Notes: generated by a model not told the origin, from the sequence alone. A DNA stretch of 12,400 nucleotides from Acidobacteriaceae bacterium (GCA_003168235.1 PMSZ01000416.1:1187-13586), one strand, 5' to 3'; shown: positions 1 through 6,840, counted from the stretch's first letter. Program-made: numbers and translations.

Positions 1-557
1 GAAGCCAGCACAAACGTCCCAAAGAATTCGGTCGACGCTCCCCGCGCCATCGACGACCCGAACCGCTTGCCATATGCATCCCAGCCTTGTTCCCATCCCG
101 TGGGAGAGTTGTCCGCCTGACCGACAGCCGAACCGAGCAAGGACCAGGTGAACGCATTCACCGACACGCTGTTGTCAACGAACAGTTCGAATTTTTGCCC
201 CGTCGAAAGCCGCTCCGTACTGTAGGCGATGTCGGGAAACACAATCGACTTTTTCTGCAGCAGGTTGAATATCGCCACCGGCTTCGGTGGCGTCGAAGAG
301 GCCGTCTGATCGGGAGCGGCCTGACCGGGGGGAGTTTGAGCCGCTGGCGACGGACTCGCTTGCGTTTGCGGCTTCGGCGCGTCTGCGTTCTGGGCGAAAG
401 CTGCGGCAGCCAAGCCGAGGAAGATCACTGCAACCACGAGCGCGGTACGAACGGTTATTGAAATCGCAACACACCAAGGCGGCAACCGACGGAATTCTGG
501 CTCGAAGTTTGTGACGCTGACAGAATCAGAGAGGCAGTTGTTCCCGCGAAACGGCAT
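1..557 (-). CDS. Exported protein of unknown function, N-terminal part (runs off left edge)
   Basis: The minus-strand frame is open from 557 to the window edge, about 185 residues, with no stop. A hydrophobic stretch (ALVVAVIFLGLAAAAFA) ends in AFA-Q, a typical signal peptidase I site, so the product is probably exported. A Pro/Gln/Ala/Ser/Thr-rich linker follows, then a more ordered region with FPDIAYSTERL, FELFVDNSVS and GWDAYGKRFGSSMARG. I recall the last motif from an uncharacterised family common in Acidobacteria, possibly outer-membrane associated, but cannot confirm this. An in-frame TAA lies four codons upstream of ATG 557, so the start is ATG 557 or TTG 485; neither has a clear ribosome binding site. 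ATG 557 gives about 40 residues before the hydrophobic core, long for a signal peptide, so TTG 485 is a real alternative. It lies 37 bases after the amidohydrolase stop on the same strand and may be co-transcribed. Reality of the gene is fairly sure; function unknown. Confidence 0.7.
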   Translation of the reverse strand, partial: MPFRGNNCLSDSVSVTNFEPEFRRLPPWCVAISITVRTALVVAVIFLGLAAAAFAQNADAPKPQTQASPSPAAQTPPGQAAPDQTASSTPPKPVAIFNLLQKKSIVFPDIAYSTERLSTGQKFELFVDNSVSVNAFTWSLLGSAVGQADNSPTGWEQGWDAYGKRFGSSMARGASTEFFGTFVLA

Positions 558-594
558 CGCTAGAGATTACCGAATCCCACGTCATGCGGCAAAC

Positions 595-1908
595 TCACCG
601 GCTCATCAACTCGAGAATCGCGGCCATCTCTACTTGAATTCCAGTCTTGAGGCTGGGTTCGCGATCGGGCGCAAAATAAGGAGAATGAGGCCCGGGAATC
701 GGCTCTCCAGTTTTTTTTGCCTCCGCATACTTCGCCGGATTCACGGCGCCCAGCGTAAGCATGACGCTCGGCATTCCGCCGGAGCGATATTCGGCAAAAT
801 CATCGCTCGCCATAAACGGAGGTTCGAGGACCAGGTTCGAATCTCCCAAGACCTGCTTCAGCCGCTCGACCAGACGGTTGGTGGTAGCAGGGTCGTTGTA
901 CACAGAAGGAGTACCGTCCATGATTTCGACCCGGGGCTTCTTCGGAGCCCCGGCCGCCGCCGCTTCCGCATCTGCGATCCGCTCGATCGAAGCCAGGAGA
1001 TGCTTGCGTACTTCATCCTTGTAGGACCGCACCGTCAACTGCATCAGCACTTCATCCGGAATAATGTTGTTCTTGGTGCCACCGTGGATCGCGCCCACTG
1101 TAATCACTGCCGGATCCTGCGGATCGGTCTCGCGCGACACAATCGTCTGCCAACTTAGGATAGTCCGCGCGGCAATCACGATCGGATCGACCGTCTCCTG
1201 CGGCTCTGCGCCGTGTCCTCCAACGCCGTACACGGTAACGTTCACCGAATCGGAGTTTGAGGCAACGAAACCGGACGTGTATCCGACTTTGCCCGCGGGA
1301 AGCGAGTTGCTGTCGTGCACGGCAAAGACAAAACCGGGCTTAGGAAAGCGAGTAAACAGGCCATCTTTAATCATGGCCTTCGCGCCGCCGATGCGCTCCT
1401 CGGCGGGCTGGCCCACATAAATAAAAGTCCCGTGCCAGCGGTCTTTGTTCTGGACGAGCAACGCCGCTGTTCCGATGCCGATCGCCATGTGCAGATCGTG
1501 CCCGCAGGCATGCATCACAGGAACCTCAACTCCGCGGTCGTCGTGCGTGGTGACATGGCTGGCGTAGGGCAGACCGGTTTTCTCCGGCACCGGCAGAGCG
1601 TCGAGTTCGGCACGCAACATGACGACCGGCCCCGGCCCGTTCTTGAATACTCCGACAACGCCCGTGCCGCCGACGTTGGTGGTGACGTCGTATCCCAGTT
1701 TGCGCAAGCGTTCGGCGATCTTGGCCGCGGTTTTCTCCTCGTGATACGAGAGTTCGGGATTTCGGTGCAAGTCGAAATAGAGCGATTCCACCTGCGGATA
1801 GACCGCATCGATCTGCGCGGAAGGCGTGACCCAAACTTCCGCGGCCCAGGATGTCCCTGAGAACAACGCAAGTGAAAGCAGGAAGAGAAAGAGCTTGTGG
1901 TTTTTCAT
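595..1908 (-). CDS. Exported M20-family metallo-amidohydrolase (peptidase M20D type)
   Basis: This 437-residue protein resembles M20D amidohydrolases such as hippurate, N-acyl-amino-acid and indole-acetyl-amino-acid hydrolases, which cleave an amide bond using two metal ions. Visible motifs are RAELDALPV (residues 99-107), MHACGHDLH (132-140, metal-binding Cys and His), GQPAEE (166-171, catalytic/metal Glu pair), a His at 198, GGHGAEP (230-236, in the dimerisation domain) and a C-terminal PHSPYF. The N-terminus (MKNHKLFLFLLSLALFSGTSWAA) is a clear signal peptide, so the enzyme acts outside the cytoplasm, where it may scavenge acylated amino acids or peptides. ATG 1908 is chosen because the signal peptide begins exactly there; the open frame continues upstream to 2016, but those 36 residues are Arg-rich and implausible. 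No strong ribosome binding site precedes 1908. The exact substrate cannot be told from sequence. Confidence 0.93.
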   Translation of the reverse strand: MKNHKLFLFLLSLALFSGTSWAAEVWVTPSAQIDAVYPQVESLYFDLHRNPELSYHEEKTAAKIAERLRKLGYDVTTNVGGTGVVGVFKNGPGPVVMLRAELDALPVPEKTGLPYASHVTTHDDRGVEVPVMHACGHDLHMAIGIGTAALLVQNKDRWHGTFIYVGQPAEERIGGAKAMIKDGLFTRFPKPGFVFAVHDSNSLPAGKVGYTSGFVASNSDSVNVTVYGVGGHGAEPQETVDPIVIAARTILSWQTIVSRETDPQDPAVITVGAIHGGTKNNIIPDEVLMQLTVRSYKDEVRKHLLASIERIADAEAAAAGAPKKPRVEIMDGTPSVYNDPATTNRLVERLKQVLGDSNLVLEPPFMASDDFAEYRSGGMPSVMLTLGAVNPAKYAEAKKTGEPIPGPHSPYFAPDREPSLKTGIQVEMAAILELMSR

Positions 1909-1923
1909 GTAAACGGAATTAAA

Positions 1924-1987
1924 CCACAAGAATGTGGGAGTTCGCGTGGTTCGAGACTTGTGGGAACGGGCTCGGGCCCGTCCGAGC
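1924..1987. repeat. Nested inverted repeats in the leader of the amidohydrolase gene
   Basis: The 114-base gap between the bacilliredoxin and amidohydrolase genes holds several inverted repeats. CCACAAG (1924-1930) pairs with CTTGTGG (1957-1963), and a smaller stem CCACA/TGTGG lies inside it near 1924-1936. Next to it are two mutually exclusive GC-rich stems: ACGGGC (1966-1971) with GCCCGT (1976-1981), and GCTCGG (1970-1975) with CCGAGC (1982-1987). No T-run follows in the minus-strand direction, so a classical intrinsic terminator is not supported. It could be a weak terminator of the upstream gene, an RNA leader structure or chance in GC-rich DNA. Confidence 0.35.
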
Positions 1988-2022
1988 TGGGAGAAGGCCC
2001 GCTTCATGCAGGTCATAGCGCT

Positions 2023-2454
2023 TTATCGCGCTGCGGCCACCGCGCAGTGCTGGTCGAAGGCGGCTTTCAGATCGGCTGCAATCGCCGGAGCTTCGCGTCT
2101 TTCAATCTCATGGCGCTGCATCATGTAAACCAGCTTGCCATCGCGCAGAATCGCAATCGACGGCGACGATGGCGGATATCCGGTGAAGTAAGATCGCGCG
2201 CGTTCGGTCGCCTGCATATCCTGTCCCGCAAATACGCTGACAACGTTGGCCGGGATGGTCGCATGTTGCAGCGCCAGCCGCACCGCCGGACGCATACGGC
2301 CCGCGGCGCATCCGCAAATGGAATTGACGATCACCATCGTCGAGCCTGGATAGCCCTGGAGCACGCGGTCCACATCGGCAGCCGTACGCAGTTCTTCAAC
2401 TCCCAGACGCGTCAGTTCTTCACGCATCGGAACCACCATAATTTCGGGATACAT
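2023..2454 (-). CDS. BrxA/BrxB-family bacilliredoxin-like thiol protein
   Basis: This 143-residue protein matches the BrxA/BrxB (YphP/YqiW, DUF1094) family in length and pattern. It begins MYPEIMVVPMREEL and carries the characteristic CGC motif in NSICGCAAG (Cys47 and Cys49), where thioredoxins would have CxxC. The later segment GQDMQATERARSYF followed by SPSIAILRDGKLV is also family-like and reads as a thioredoxin-like fold. In Firmicutes these proteins remove bacillithiol from mixed disulfides; which low-molecular-weight thiol serves here is not shown by the sequence. No signal peptide is visible, so it should be cytoplasmic. The start at 2454 is well supported: AGGAG lies 5 bases upstream. 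The amidohydrolase gene follows on the same strand after 114 bases, and the palindrome at 2485-2559 lies just upstream. Confidence 0.9.
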   Translation of the reverse strand: MYPEIMVVPMREELTRLGVEELRTAADVDRVLQGYPGSTMVIVNSICGCAAGRMRPAVRLALQHATIPANVVSVFAGQDMQATERARSYFTGYPPSSPSIAILRDGKLVYMMQRHEIERREAPAIAADLKAAFDQHCAVAAAR

Positions 2455-2484
2455 AAATTCTCCTGTAATGAAGCTACTCTCGTC

Positions 2485-2559
2485 TTGTCATTCCGAGCGG
2501 AGCGCGGGATCTGCAGTCCGGGACAAAATGCAGATCCCGCGCTGCGCTCGGGATGACAA
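2485..2559. repeat. Long imperfect palindrome, dispersed-repeat type
   Basis: Two 31-base arms (2485-2515 and 2529-2559) are inverted copies with two mismatches, separated by a 13-base loop. The left arm starts TTGTCATTCCGAGCGGAGCG and continues into a GGGATCTGCA end. The whole would fold into a very stable hairpin on either strand. The form (TGTCATTCCGAGCG...GATCTGC) resembles a palindromic intergenic repeat I recall as dispersed in many acidobacterial genomes, but copy number cannot be judged from one window. It lies 30 bases upstream of the bacilliredoxin start and 129 bases upstream of murB, so it could also end or separate transcripts. A T-rich run after the right arm (TTTATAAG) is too weak to call it a terminator. 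Confidence 0.8.
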
Positions 2560-2645
2560 TTTATAAGTACCTATCGCTTCGCCGCCTGCAACGCAACCGG
2601 CTTCCGTCTGCACCGTAACCCGCTTCTCAATATGCCTTCGCCTGC

Positions 2646-2674
2646 CAGACATGAGATGCTCAATTCAATATAGA
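2646..2674 (+). promoter_or_regulatory. Possible promoter of murB
   Basis: CAGACA (2646-2651) and TATAGA (2669-2674) are separated by 17 bases. Each matches the sigma-70 consensus at four of six positions. A transcript from here would start near 2681, only a few bases before ATG 2689, which fits the absence of a ribosome binding site and suggests a near-leaderless mRNA. The match is weak and could be chance. Confidence 0.3.
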
Positions 2675-2688
2675 ACGATTTGCAAGAG

Positions 2689-3774
2689 ATGACGATTCAG
2701 GAAAATGTTCCCCTGTCGCCGTTAACCACTTTGCAGGTGGGTGGAACGGCGCGCTATTTCGCGGAACTGAAACTGGAAGACGACGTTCGCGAAGCAGTTG
2801 AGTTCGCCAGAACCCGCGACCTGCCATTGTTCGTCCTGGGCGGGGGAAGCAATCTGGTCATTGCCGATGCAGGCTGGCCCGGCCTCGCGCTAAGAATTGC
2901 GCTCGGCGGAATCAAGACGCAAAACGCAACTGATGCCAAAGGAAACTCCGTGCTCTTCATGGTGGGCGCGGGCGTCAACTGGGATGACTTCGTGGCGCAG
3001 ACAATCGTGCAAAATTGTGCGGGGGTCGAGTGCCTCAGTGGCATTCCCGGCAGCGTCGGAGGCACGCCCGTGCAAAACGTAGGCGCCTACGGGCAAGAAG
3101 TTTCCGCCACCATCGAATCCGTACGCGCGCTCGATTTGCGCGACGGTCGCATCGTCGTCCTCCCCAACCCTGCCTGCGGATTCCGCTATCGCTCCAGCAT
3201 CTTCAACACCACCGAGCGCGGACGCTACATCATCCTGCAAGTTAATTACCGGTTGAAGCGAGGCGGCGCTCCCAGTCTGAAGTACGCCGACCTGCAAAAA
3301 TACTTTTCCGACCGCGCGACGGGGCGCTCCGCGGGAAGCGCCGTCCAAAAACCGTCCCTCGCGGAAGTTCGCGCCGCCGTCCGCGAAATTCGGCGCAACA
3401 AAGGCATGCTGCTTGTTCCCGGCGACGAAGATTGCCGCAGCGTTGGATCATTCTTCAAGAATCCCGTACTCAGTCAGACGCAGTTCGGCGACCTGGTCAA
3501 GCGCGCCGCAGCAAGAGAACTGGAAATTCCAAGCTATCCGGCGCTTGACGCGCAACATAAGGTTTCCGCCGCATGGCTGGTCGAACGCTCCGGCTTTCGT
3601 AAAGGATACGAACACGGACCCGCCGGAATCTCGCACAAACACGCGCTCGCGCTCGTGAATCGCGGCGAGGCGAAAGCGAGCGACATCATCGCGCTGCAAC
3701 AGGAAATTCAGCGCGGTGTGGGGGAAGCATGGGGCGTTCACCTCGAGCCCGAGCCGGTGTTCGTTGGCTTTTGA
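2689..3774 (+). CDS. murB: UDP-N-acetylenolpyruvoylglucosamine reductase
   Basis: MurB is the FAD- and NADPH-dependent reductase that turns UDP-GlcNAc-enolpyruvate into UDP-N-acetylmuramic acid, the second committed step of peptidoglycan synthesis, in the cytoplasm. The 361-residue product shows the FAD-binding PP-loop LGGGSN (50-55), GIPGSVGG (118-125), the substrate-binding GFRYRSS (164-170), the proton-donor serine in GSFFKNP (253-259) and the catalytic Glu in the C-terminal LEPEP. The Tyr-loop region and the LEPEP end point to the E. coli-like type I enzyme (342 residues there). An in-frame TAG at 2671 leaves two possible starts, TTG 2680 and ATG 2689; neither has a Shine-Dalgarno site. 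ATG 2689 is preferred because MTIQENVPLSPLTTL matches where MurB proteins usually begin. It is a single-gene unit here, without its usual mur/fts neighbours. Confidence 0.95.
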   Translation: MTIQENVPLSPLTTLQVGGTARYFAELKLEDDVREAVEFARTRDLPLFVLGGGSNLVIADAGWPGLALRIALGGIKTQNATDAKGNSVLFMVGAGVNWDDFVAQTIVQNCAGVECLSGIPGSVGGTPVQNVGAYGQEVSATIESVRALDLRDGRIVVLPNPACGFRYRSSIFNTTERGRYIILQVNYRLKRGGAPSLKYADLQKYFSDRATGRSAGSAVQKPSLAEVRAAVREIRRNKGMLLVPGDEDCRSVGSFFKNPVLSQTQFGDLVKRAAARELEIPSYPALDAQHKVSAAWLVERSGFRKGYEHGPAGISHKHALALVNRGEAKASDIIALQQEIQRGVGEAWGVHLEPEPVFVGF

Positions 3775-4081
3775 CTCCGGGCTTTTGACCGCAGGATTTC
3801 GGGCGAGGGTTTGGAGCAGCTTGGACCGGATTCCAGCCTGCGCAATTTCCCATAGAGACGCAGCTTGTCTCGACTGCGGTCTCGCATCGAGCCGCACAAG
3901 CCCCATCTCAAAGGAAAAGGGCGGCGCATCCCGCGGCAACCGAATCCCCCATGCCGGCCCAGAGGTGTTGGTTTACCACGAAATCCGCCCAGTTTCTTCA
4001 TCGGCAGCAGAGTAACCTGCTTTAGCGAATTTATTGCGAACGAACCCGACCGGTGACCGTTCTTCATAAACAGGAGAGCGC
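3775..4081. other. Gene-free stretch between murB and the sigma factor gene
   Basis: These 307 bases hold no convincing gene; the open frames on both strands are Arg/Pro-rich shadows. One imperfect hairpin lies at 3864-3900: CTTG...CAAG outside, TGCGG (3875-3879) with CCGCA (3892-3896), and CTCG with CGAG around a CAT loop. It sits about 90 bases after the murB stop and lacks a T-run, so a terminator role is only possible. The promoter of the sigma-factor operon should lie in the right half, but I cannot pick out convincing -35/-10 boxes. An AGGAG ribosome binding site ends the stretch. Confidence 0.5.
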
Positions 4082-4690
4082 GTGATTGCAGAATCCGCAA
4101 TGGCGGCCGAGGCCATCTCTTTGACAGAACGAGATTTGCCGCGGCAACAAGAGGCGAGCGAGACCCGGGGAAGCGACTGGCTGGAGATGGCCGTCCGCGA
4201 GCACTCGCGTCTCGTCTATCGCATCGCTTACTCCGTGTTACGCAGTCCGGCCGATGCGGAAGACGCTACGCAGGAGATTTTCCTGCGCGTTCTCCGCTAC
4301 GGAAAGAAGATGACCGGCATCCATGACCAAAAGGCCTGGTTGGCCAGAATTGCCTGGCGAGTGGCGGTCGAACGCCGAAAAAATATGGCCAAGCTGGGGG
4401 AGAACACAGACGCGGGCGCCGACGAAGCTGTGGCAACGCTGGCAGCGCCCGGCCACGGAGCTGACCGCGCTCTTCTGGAGCAGGAACGCAGCACGACGCT
4501 GCAGCGCCTGATTGCGGCATTGCCCGCTTCGCTGCGCGACGCTCTAGTGCTCTCGACGCTCGAGGAAATCGCGCCGCGCGAAGTCGCAAGCATGCTCGGG
4601 ATCAGCGAAGCCGCCGTGCGTTCTCGCTCCTTCCGAGCACGAGAAATTCTACGAGACAAGCTCCTGGCTGCGGCGGGGCCGGGGAAATGA
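4082..4690 (+). CDS. RNA polymerase sigma factor, ECF type (sigma-70 family)
   Basis: The 202-residue product has the two-domain build of an extracytoplasmic-function sigma factor. Region 2 spans about residues 43-100 (LVYRIAYSVLRSPADAEDATQEIFLRV, then AWLARIAWRVAVERRK), covering core-polymerase binding and -10 recognition. Region 4 spans about 147-192 (LPASLRDALVLS, then a helix-turn-helix with REVASMLGISEAAVRSR), for the -35 element. It should direct polymerase to a small regulon, probably including its own operon. GTG 4082 is chosen as start because AGGAG (4072-4076) lies 5 bases before it; an in-frame ATG at 4100 has no such site. The next gene, a single-span membrane protein, begins 31 bases after the stop, the usual place for a regulator of the sigma factor. 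The inducing signal is unknown. Confidence 0.92.
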   Translation: MIAESAMAAEAISLTERDLPRQQEASETRGSDWLEMAVREHSRLVYRIAYSVLRSPADAEDATQEIFLRVLRYGKKMTGIHDQKAWLARIAWRVAVERRKNMAKLGENTDAGADEAVATLAAPGHGADRALLEQERSTTLQRLIAALPASLRDALVLSTLEEIAPREVASMLGISEAAVRSRSFRAREILRDKLLAAAGPGK

Positions 4691-4721
4691 TCAGAACTGG
4701 TTTCACAAAAAGGAAACGAAC

Positions 4722-5393
4722 ATGAACACCGATCCGACCAATCCGACGCATTCGAATGACAAAGCTCGCGAGGTTGACCAGTGGCTGGAATCAGCGCTCC
4801 ACCAATACGGCCAAGCCGAGCCACGGCCCGGCCTGGAGAATCGAGTGCTGGCCAGCCTGCGGATTGAGAGAGAACAGTCCGAAAGAACGCGGGTGGCGTG
4901 GCGTCGTCGCTGGTGGTTACCCCTGTGGAGCGTAACAGCTGTGGTATTAGCGGTAGTCGCAGTGTGGGTTTGGCAAAGTGGTCGCGAAGCAAGACCGCGG
5001 ACGACAGCGAAAAAATCGGCCATGACTCAGCGGGAAACGGCGCAGGCAGGACCAATCAAGCCGGCCGCAGTCGAGCCAGCCTTAGTCAAGCCAGCCCCGG
5101 TTCGCACCTTCCCCATTCGAACCATCGCCAAGGGCGGCGAAAGTCATCTGGCTGTGGAAGCGAAAGAGCGCCGTGATGAGATCCCGCTGGCCAGCAATCA
5201 AACGCTGGCAGCCACGCCAAAACTTGACCAGTTCCCCTCGCCGCAGCCGTTGAGCGAGCAGGAGCAAATCCTGATGAGCTACGTGGCGAAATATCCGGCA
5301 ACTGCGGCTCTGGTCGCGCAGGCCGGGGCAGCGGCGCTCGAGCGCGACCTCGCAGAAGAAGCCGCCGAGGCCGCAAAAGGGGACACGGAGTGA
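4722..5393 (+). CDS. Single-span membrane protein, putative anti-sigma factor
   Basis: The 223-residue product has a charged cytoplasmic part (1-65), one hydrophobic segment (about 66-85, LPLWSVTAVVLAVVAVWVW) preceded by RRRW, and a Pro/Ala-rich, presumably periplasmic part. It ends in a predicted helical Ala/Glu-rich tail. Arg residues just before the segment suggest the N-terminus stays inside. Position right after an ECF sigma gene and this topology suggest an anti-sigma factor, but the HxxxCxxC zinc motif of common anti-sigma domains is absent: there is no Cys at all in the N-terminal part. The N-terminal REVDQWLESALHQYG and RPGLENRVLASLR recall short helical segments in acidobacterial proteins found beside sigma factors, so the role is inferred from context. 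AAGGA lies 7 bases before ATG 4722. It could instead be a structural or sensing protein co-expressed with the sigma factor. Confidence 0.8.
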   Translation: MNTDPTNPTHSNDKAREVDQWLESALHQYGQAEPRPGLENRVLASLRIEREQSERTRVAWRRRWWLPLWSVTAVVLAVVAVWVWQSGREARPRTTAKKSAMTQRETAQAGPIKPAAVEPALVKPAPVRTFPIRTIAKGGESHLAVEAKERRDEIPLASNQTLAATPKLDQFPSPQPLSEQEQILMSYVAKYPATAALVAQAGAAALERDLAEEAAEAAKGDTE

Positions 5394-5481
5394 GATTCAT
5401 GGAATGAGGATTCAGATACGGCCGACATTTCAGGATTCAGATTTCGAGAACGGGCGGCGCAAATTCTAAGGAGAATCGACA

Positions 5482-6081
5482 ATGACAACGACGAAGAAAA
5501 TGGTTGTGGCGGGCGCTCTGATGATCGCGTTCGTATTTTCAAGCGGAACTGAGAAAGCCCGGGCGCAGGAATCGCAGAGTTCATCCACCTCCGGTTCAAC
5601 CGGCGCCAATTCAGCTGGTTCCAGTTCAACCAAGAGCGCCGAACCGAGGGCGCCGATTCCATCATCCGCTTACCGCCTTGATTATTCCATCAATGAACTG
5701 GAGGACGGCAAGAAGATCAACACCCGGCGGTATTCTGTGAACGGGAATGAAAACGACTCCAACGAACTTAAGATTGGCACGCGCGTACCGGTAGAAGCCA
5801 AACAAGGGGAGGTGGAATACATTGACGTGGGCACGAAAATCGATGGCCGGACCCAGACAGCACACGACGGACAACTGAAAGTATTTGTCCACGCTGAAAT
5901 GAGCAGCTTCGCAATGCCGGAGCAGGCCGATGGACACGACCAGCACCCGGTGATCCGGCAACTTAGGATCGGCGGCAGCACTGTGGTGGTGCTGGACAAA
6001 CCGATGTTGATGGGAGTGGTCGACGATCCGAACTCGAAGCGGCAGTTCCAGCTCGAGCTGACGGTGACCAAGCTACGGTGA
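5482..6081 (+). CDS. Exported protein of unknown function, third gene of the sigma-factor block
   Basis: The 199-residue product starts with a signal peptide (KK, hydrophobic core MVVAGALMIAFVF, likely cut at ARA-QE near residue 28). A Ser/Thr/Gly-rich linker (about 30-53) follows, then a beta-rich domain with YRLDYSINELEDGKKINTR, NELKIGTRVPV, a central VEYIDVGTKIDGR and a C-terminal VVVLDKPMLMGVVDDP ending FQLELTVTKLR. The end recalls the beta-strand run of secretin-type domains (VLDKP...G..DD...F.LEVT.T), but the protein is far too short to be a secretin, so this is only a resemblance. AAGGAG lies 8 bases upstream of ATG 5482. The 88-base gap to the previous gene holds an 11-base direct repeat (AGGATTCAGAT at 5407 and 5432). 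It is probably the target or partner of the sigma/putative anti-sigma pair; the function is unknown. Confidence 0.85.
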   Translation: MTTTKKMVVAGALMIAFVFSSGTEKARAQESQSSSTSGSTGANSAGSSSTKSAEPRAPIPSSAYRLDYSINELEDGKKINTRRYSVNGNENDSNELKIGTRVPVEAKQGEVEYIDVGTKIDGRTQTAHDGQLKVFVHAEMSSFAMPEQADGHDQHPVIRQLRIGGSTVVVLDKPMLMGVVDDPNSKRQFQLELTVTKLR

Positions 6082-6144
6082 ACCAGCTAAGGCAAGACTG
6101 ACCTGAGAAGTTGCGTCCAGTTCTGCGGCGCTGGCCACCTCGGA

Positions 6145-6840
6145 TTACTCGCGGTCGGCCAGCCGCCTTGCCCTCTGAAAGATCTTTGTGAACATCGCCT
6201 TGGTCAGCTTGCCGGTCTGCGTGTTCTGGTTCGAAGGATGATAGGACGCCACGAGCACGCGTCCATCCGGCATTACATATTCCGCGCCGTGCCGGAATTC
6301 ATACTGCTTCTTCGCGGCAATCACTTTATTTCTCAGCAGGTAGTTGAGATAGGCTTCGAAGCCGATTCTTCCCAGGGCAACGATGACTCGCAGATTTTTC
6401 AGTCCTTCGAGTTCGCGCTCCAGAAACGGAGCGCAGTTGGCCAGTTCCTGCGGCAGAGGCTTGTTATCAGGAGGAGCGCATCGGGCCGCCGCGGTGATGT
6501 AGAGATCGTGCAGCACCAGCCCGTCGTTTCGGTCCGTCGCCGTCGGCTGGCTGGCGAAGCCGGTTTCGTATAACACCGGATACATGAATCTGCCCGAGGC
6601 ATCTCCGGTGAACGGGCGGCCAGTGCGATTGGAGCCGTGAGCGCCGGGTGCAAGTCCGAGCACCAGCACGCGAGCCTGCACGTCCCCAAACCCTGGAACT
6701 GGCTTGCCCCAGTATTCGTGGTCAAGGTAAGCGCGCCGCTTTTCCCGCGCAATCCGCTCGCGATATTCGACCAAGCGCGGACAGCGGGTGCACGCGATCA
6801 CTTCAGCGTTTAAGACTTTCAGCCAGTTGGGAGCGGCCAT
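6145..6840 (-). CDS. Uracil-DNA glycosylase, family 5 (UDGb), iron-sulfur type
   Basis: The enzyme removes uracil, and probably other deaminated bases such as hypoxanthine, from DNA to start base excision repair. The 231-residue product shows motif GLAPGAHG (62-69) followed by NRTGRPFTGD, and SYHPSNQNT (199-207, His201). This pattern fits family 5, where the usual polar catalytic residue of motif A (Asp or Asn) is replaced. Four cysteines at 17, 20, 121 and 136 (CTRCP and CAPP...NCAPF) are placed to bind a 4Fe-4S cluster, as in families 4 and 5. ATG 6840 is chosen because MAAPNWLKVLNAEVIACTRCP is the natural family start; a much longer open frame upstream runs through the neighbouring phosphoesterase gene and is an artefact. 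No strong ribosome binding site is seen. It converges on the sigma-factor block, with 63 bases between the stops. Confidence 0.92.
   Translation of the reverse strand: MAAPNWLKVLNAEVIACTRCPRLVEYRERIAREKRRAYLDHEYWGKPVPGFGDVQARVLVLGLAPGAHGSNRTGRPFTGDASGRFMYPVLYETGFASQPTATDRNDGLVLHDLYITAAARCAPPDNKPLPQELANCAPFLERELEGLKNLRVIVALGRIGFEAYLNYLLRNKVIAAKKQYEFRHGAEYVMPDGRVLVASYHPSNQNTQTGKLTKAMFTKIFQRARRLADRE

Noticed and set aside
1909..2016. Longer N-terminus for the amidohydrolase
   Set aside because: It would place 36 Arg-rich residues before a clear signal peptide that begins at 1908.
1897..2556. 219-residue plus-strand open frame
   Set aside because: It is the antisense shadow of the bacilliredoxin gene and runs through the palindrome at 2485-2559.
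3738..4100. Minus-strand open frame between murB and the sigma factor gene
   Set aside because: Composition is Arg/Gly/Ser-rich shadow sequence, it overlaps the end of murB and the sigma factor start, and it has no recognisable domain.
6131..6162. CTGGCC/GGCCAG inverted repeat between the convergent genes as a bidirectional terminator
   Set aside because: The stem is only six pairs, the loop is 20 bases, it includes the last glycosylase codons, and no T-run follows on either strand.
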